In this document: positions 58,981 to 64,000 of the stretch, one piece after another | How positions within the stretch are numbered: position 1 is the first letter of the stretch | How the letters are laid out: each line of letters opens with the position of its first letter | Assembly (NCBI RefSeq): GCF_000218685.1 | Contig: NW_006763292.1 | Location: 2,743,909 to 2,807,908 of the forward strand | DNA length: 64,000 nt | From: Serpula lacrymans var. lacrymans S7.9 | Taxonomy: Eukaryota; Basidiomycota; Agaricomycetes; Boletales; Serpulaceae | Reading direction: 5' to 3' | The notes under the pieces: generated by a model | The model's database searches: none | What the model was told of the DNA's origin: nothing | What the model saw: only the letters and a program-made list of their open reading frames with translations | Made by a program: the position numbers and the translations under genes

Positions 58981-61900
58981 CTATCTATACCATCGTTCCC
59001 TTAGACGCTTCCGACGCATCATTGGCCTTGTAACAATAATTGCAGTGGCCAAGCCCACAATAGTGAGAACGAGCTGAACTTTGTTGAAATTTTCACTCAA
59101 TACGTCAAACGTATTTGATGGGGCAGTCCTCGTGAAGAAAAGGTCCAGCCCGTGTACGAACACCAGCGACGTGGACTCCAAGAGGGAAGGTGCAGTCACA
59201 ATACGGTTGACATTAGCAACCTGGAAGTCAGTTCATCAGCCTAAGTCTTATGCATTCATGACATGGTTTATAAAACTGACCTCATAGTTGTGAGATACGA
59301 TGAGCCTTGCATCATCTGGAAGAAGAGGGTCGTATTGAACAAGCATCTCTTCCATTTCCTCGTTTGTGGGTTTATTTCTTGGCCTTCGGGGATTCAAGAG
59401 GCGGCGAGGTATAGACTGGATGTTGTTTTTGCGACTAGCCACTGAAAGACATAATGTCAGGAATGGGTAAGATTGGCAGACATAAAACACCGTACCAATA
59501 AGATCTTTGGTGGTAATTCCGAATTTTGTTGTCGTGGTAGTAAGAGCTGCGAGGCCATAGGGCAAGACAAACGACCGCTCATAAGCAGTTACTTCGGCAG
59601 ATTTGTTCGAATAAGAAGTAATGTCGGAGCTGGCGATAAGAAATATCAGTACACTCATCTCCTATATATCAGATGTATCCATACCTCTTGATTTTTTCAT
59701 CGATGTCATTGCCTTCATACAACTCGACTGAGACAATGCGATGCCCCTTACTTTGTCCAGATCCTGCAAGCTCATCGTCGAAATAATGATAAACGAGCCA
59801 ATTCTCGGCCAGGGTTGCCTTCACATCACAAACTCCTGATGCAGCAGGGATGGAAGAGTGATACACGATACTGCCGCTAACACCGTCTAGCAAGTAGATG
59901 GAACAAGTAGGGGGGGAATTCGATAGTGAGGAAGTCAAGACGGCCGTCAGATGTGGGTTCAGGTATTTGTACAAGGTGGTGCGGTTGCCCAGAACGTGAC
60001 CAAACGAAGCAAGGAGACCAGGGGATGAGGGTATAATCGCTTTGACATCCTCTTCAGGGGGAAATGGAATAGTCCAGGTCGGGTATGCCATATAGTACAT
60101 AGATAGATCAGGGCTATAAATTGTTTGATGTCCCATAATTTTTCGCTGTCCTGGTCCTCCCGTGCGGAGGCTGAAATGCAAGGAGGGGGCAAGAGCTTGA
60201 AACTCTGCTTCGGCTTCCGGGGTGTCAGGGTAAATGCGAACCTATGGTAGCACCATCAGAATGGCCCATGATTGTTAAGTGTAAGTCAAACCCACCTGCA
60301 AGAACTCGTCCAGTAGCATGATCGTCTTGTTCTGCGTAGGTAACATGAATGCTTCTATCAAAGGACCAGAAATTATATCAAAGCCTTCAAGAATCGCACC
60401 AGAAGGTGATTTTGACTCTGCTCTGACATCGTCTCCTGTTAACACATCAAGATGGAATATGACAGTGTCGACAAGTGTCTAGTGAAGTAAAAGGTAAATG
60501 AATCTGAAGAGTTAAAAGTGGGCAGGACTAACATTGTCTGCTCGACGTTGCGTAACCAGAGTAACTTGCGGTGCATCGCCATCGCTGACAGTACGCGTCA
60601 CATATAACTTGACAGGGATCACCGTGCCGCCGACTTCTGCAGCCCAACCAAGTCCAAGTACGCGACTCCACAATATTTCTCCATTACTAGAATCGATACC
60701 AAAGATCTTGCCATGTGAGGTGGCTGCGACGATGACTTGACGAAAACCGAATGCATCCCGAGAAACGGACTCTTCATCTTGCGAGATAGAAATGGGTGCG
60801 TGAGATCCGGTAGCAAATCTTCTGGCAAAGTTCACTGCGTATTGCGGAAGATTCTGAGGAATGATTGTATCAGTATGCAAATCTCTGATGTAATAAGCTG
60901 TCGCGGTACTTTAGCATCCGAGAACTGTCTCGTAACACGTTCAAAGAAACCTTCCTCTTCCAACCTGACATGTTCTTCAGTCATTTTTTCTTGGGGCATT
61001 TCCACGATTTCTGCAACTTTGATAGTCGCTAGCGATTCCTCACGAGCCCATGATAATAAGTCCTGCTGCCAAAGTTGGACAGAACCTGTTGAGCTGGTCA
61101 GAAGGAACCGGGTCCCTGTCGACTCGTCTGAGCCGGCAACGTCAAAAGCCACCTAAGGGAATGCATCAGTAGTTGCCACTTCATAACTTTATGCACTCTT
61201 ACATGAGCGACAATGCCATGGACACTTGTCTCGAATGGGAAAGTAAACCCAGAGACAGATCCCTTCCCTTCAGCAAGCTGAGCAGAAAACACTTGATATA
61301 CAACTCTCTGAATTGATATTAGTAAGATTTACTGAGAGAAAGAAAAAAAAAACGAAAATATACATTGTGGACATTAGACCAATACACTCGTGCTATACGA
61401 GGTTCACCGTCTTTATTGAGGCCGCCAACGTAATGAGAGTCGGAGTAAAGCTTGGATGGGGCCTAAATGAAAGATATATAAACTCGTCCGCTACGAATGA
61501 AAGTAAATGTTTGAACATACTGAATCAGTAAATTCCCATATAACTTTCAAGGAAGACGTCTGTGGATCAAGAAGTAGTACTTGAGCAGCACCATCCTCTT
61601 TTATGGCAATAAACTGCCCATCATGGGAGAGTCCAACGTCCATAATCCTCTTGTACTGCATTCCTTTGATTGCAAATACCTGACCCTTAAGGTTAGGTTT
61701 TAAGGAAGCTGCTTTGATAGATCCTTGGTCCAGCCAAGCGATGGAAGAAATTGTGTCCGAGCCAGAGGTGATAGCTATGTAGTCAGTTAAGCCGTTTTTG
61801 AAATTGGCAGGAATGTTGACGGATGCGATGACTTCGCCGTCGAGCATCGACAAGCTCGTGACATGAAGAGTAAACGACGAGGCTGATTTTGCGAAACCAA

Positions 61901-62660
61901 TAACATAGGCTGTAGTCGGGGTGGTAATCGCTTTGGAGTATATAATTAAAGTTCTACTGAAATATTAGCTTGCGCATATAACCATAGGACGCAACTAACC
62001 CTTTGTCAGGAGAAGTCCATTCCCAATGTGTCTCCCCCGTGCTGCTATTTATGGAAGTCAAGGTGTCACCGTTCGTTAGTGCGAGAATTGTCGACGAGCT
62101 TGAATCCGAAGACGAGCTAGCACCGGTAGATATTATTGATGTGCCCAGGTTACTAGGCTCCCAAAGGTGGCCAAGCAATGGGTCATGTAGCCGCTTCTCA
62201 AGCAAGAGATGGCCTTTAAACAAATCGAATTCACGTAGAGTAGCTCCTCCGGGACCAGAGAGTGAGACTATGGCTATACTAGACGTTTGGATTAAAACTA
62301 AAACATGACCGAGAATATAACACACTATTAGAATGAACACCGAAAGCGCTGATAGGATCCTCCGGTTCGAATATACTTCTCCAAACTACCAGGAAATCAA
62401 AGTCAACACCGAGTTTAGCTCTCGACAATCAAACCCATACCAATAGAACCGTCTGTAGCATTGAGCGCGGCTAAGACGTTGTTGCCTGTAGCGGTATAAA
62501 CGATATCTTGGTAGAATACCGGTGCCGTTTGAAGAGAGTGGTACAATGGTACACCGATTAGCTTCTTATGCCAGTCTACGACGCCAACATCGGATTCATG
62601 CAATGCCCAGGACAGAGTAGCACATAACGAGGTAACAAGAAATTGGCGCAAAAGGCGCAT
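58981..62660 (-). CDS. ER membrane protein complex subunit 1
   Basis: Minus-strand gene with about ten exons. A signal peptide starts it (MRLLRQFLVTSLCATLSWA), then DVGVVDWHKKLIGVPLYHS and the first beta-propeller part (VLAALNATDGSIGM, LALTNGDTLTSINSSTGETH, WEW). Later pieces include DEVIASVNIPANFKNGL, KVIWEF, FGFRQVIVAATSHGKIFGID, SSNGEILWSRVLGLGW, VYLLDGVSGSIVYHSS-like segments and the C-terminal domain KGHRIVSVELYEG, YERSFVLPYGLAALTTTTTK, GITTKDLI, RRPRNKPTNEEMEEMLVQYD, PLLPDDARLIVSHNYEV, ESTSLVFVHGLDLFFTRTAP and a last membrane segment VQLVLTIVGLATAIIVTRP, ending RERWYR. EMC1 is the large luminal subunit of the EMC insertase, which places tail-anchored and multi-pass proteins in the ER membrane. 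Intact; divergent from the phosphatase gene. Confidence 0.95.
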
Positions 62661-63048
62661 TTGCAGGAAACTTGGCGTGTAATTCGACGCGGTGCTTCAG
62701 GCTGGCAATGGAAACGCCGTAGAGGTGGGACGGTGGAATGAAAAGGACGTTCGCCTATACTGTGGCCACGAATTCGAAGAGGCTATCGCCGTCGCCCGCG
62801 GTATCGACAAGGTTCCCACGCTTGTTCTATCCTACAATCATTCAGGTTGCGAAACCGCTACTGCTTTTTTCTTTCCGGTTCCAAGGGTCTATCCTCATCT
62901 TATCATTACGTTCTGTTATATTCGTGTCGTCTGAAAGCATCGTTCTACCTGCACTGCGATTAGGCTCAATATCCCAAGGGTCGTCAAGCTGATCAATACT
63001 CTGGCACCTCACTAATCCGAAGCTTCCTATCATTGGACTCACGCTTCA
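62661..63048. promoter_or_regulatory. Divergent promoter EMC1 / PP6
   Basis: 388 bp separate the two start codons, which point away from each other, so both core promoters lie here. No clear TATA box was seen. Frames crossing the interval are shadows. Confidence 0.5.
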
Positions 63049-64000
63049 ATGCCTACATACAATCCCGACAAATGGATAGAGCAGCTGATGAGCTGCCAGC
63101 ACCTCCCAGAGGCTGATATGAAAGTTCTGTGTGATCGCGTGCGCTGTATTCTGATGGAGGAATCCAATATCCAACCTGTATCAAGCCCGGTCACTATCTG
63201 CGGTGATATCCACGGTCAATTCTGGGACTTGCTGGAGCTTCTGAGAAAAGGTGGGAAGGTGCCAGAAACGAGTTACATATTTATGGCACGTATGTGTGCT
63301 TGCAGCTGAACGGCCTAGGATGCTTAACCCTCGGATAGGGTGACTTTGTCGATCGAGGCCACTACAGTCTAGAAACTGTATCTTTACTCCTTGTATTGAA
63401 GGCAAGGTGCGTGCATCTACTCGCATATATGCCCAGTAAACCAAAGCGGAATTTTGTAGATACCCTGATAAAGTCACATTATTGCGCGGAAACCATGAAA
63501 GCAGACAAATAACTCAAGTTTACGGCTTTTACGGTGAGTCCAATGCCCGATGATCTATTTCATATTGTTGAATAGCTCCAGACGAATGTCAACAAAAATA
63601 TGGGAGTGCAGCCGTGTGGAAAGCATGTTGTAACGTTTTTGATTATTTGAATCTTGCTGCAGTAAGTCTTGGATTTTCTTTTTTTAATAGCCACTATCTT
63701 AGTATCATGGCTGAAGATAATAGATGGAGAGACTTTATGTGTGCATGGTGGGTTATCGCCAGACATAAGAACTTTGGATCAAATACGAGTTCTGTCGCGA
63801 GCGCAAGAAATACCCCATGAAGGCGCTTTCTGTGGTTTGTTTATTTGGTGCATTTCTCCGTAATGCCCTGGTTGACACCTTTCTGCAGATCTCATGTGGT
63901 CAGATCCAGATGATATAGATAACTGGGCCGTCAGTCCCCGAGGCGCAGGTTGGCTATTTGGCGGAAGTGTCACTCGCGAAGTACGTCGTTGCGTCATCTA
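63049..64000 (+). CDS. PP6-type Ser/Thr protein phosphatase catalytic subunit, partial
   Basis: Runs off the right edge. Start [20 protein letters not shown]; metal-binding motifs [23 protein letters not shown] and RGNHE are in place, then [75 protein letters not shown] and a gtacgt donor near 63980. The [11 protein letters not shown] and PRGAGWLFG wording fits PP6 (PPP6C; yeast relative Sit4) better than PP2A or PP4. The first intron (63286-63338) must join ATG to GGT to give IFMGDFVDRG, which implies a GC donor (G|GCACGT). PP6/Sit4 acts in cell-cycle entry and TOR signalling. The C-terminal third lies outside the window. Confidence 0.92.

Noticed and set aside
1..64000. tRNA genes
   Set aside because: Scanning by eye for the B-box pattern GGTTCRANNCC with a matching A-box gave no convincing cloverleaf.

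Overview
The window is nuclear DNA of a mushroom-forming basidiomycete (Agaricomycetes); I cannot name the species. The grounds are short 50-65 nt introns in nearly every gene, a CaaX-type lipopeptide pheromone precursor, a NACHT-type NLR, F-box and BTB proteins of the kind expanded in agarics, and an eight-copy family of DUF6533-type membrane proteins that is typical of this group. Gene models below were spliced by hand from GT-AG (rarely GC-AG) junctions; spans include introns.

Layout. 0-7.5 kb: an unassigned left end, a 42-residue mating-pheromone precursor (2034-2162), a tandem dihydroneopterin aldolase gene (2741-3591) and, convergent to it, a trehalose-6-phosphate synthase/phosphatase-like gene (7495-3937). 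That gene is interrupted by 164 bp that I recognise as part of the bacterial plasmid R6K gamma replication origin (6758-6921), almost certainly vector or transposon sequence left in the assembly. 7.5-11.1 kb is gene-poor. 11-25 kb: an F-box protein, DML1/Misato, a NACHT NLR broken by an in-frame TAG, a 72-bp tandem repeat array, a BTB protein and a second F-box-like protein. 25-29 kb: PDCD2/Tsr4 and a MICOS Mic26/27 subunit, both on the minus strand.

29.5-57.3 kb is dominated by the DUF6533-type family: four plus-strand genes (A, C, D, E), one decayed plus-strand copy (B), a smaller relic, and three minus-strand genes (F, G, J). Between them lie conserved single-copy genes: an SNF2 ATPase with a C-terminal PHD finger, DPM3, a drug/metabolite-transporter-type membrane protein and a short-chain dehydrogenase. 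All seven copies that keep their 5' end share an internal exon of exactly 10 nt.

58-64 kb: mitochondrial ribosomal protein bL31m (MRPL36), EMC1 and, divergent from EMC1, a PP6-type protein phosphatase that runs off the right edge.

Most genes are unrelated housekeeping functions (folate, trehalose, ribosome assembly, mitochondrial cristae, dolichol mannose, ER membrane insertion, chromatin, phosphatase). The lineage-specific elements are the pheromone gene, the NLR, the F-box/BTB genes and the membrane-protein cluster. No tRNA, rRNA or CRISPR array was recognised, and no complete mobile element.
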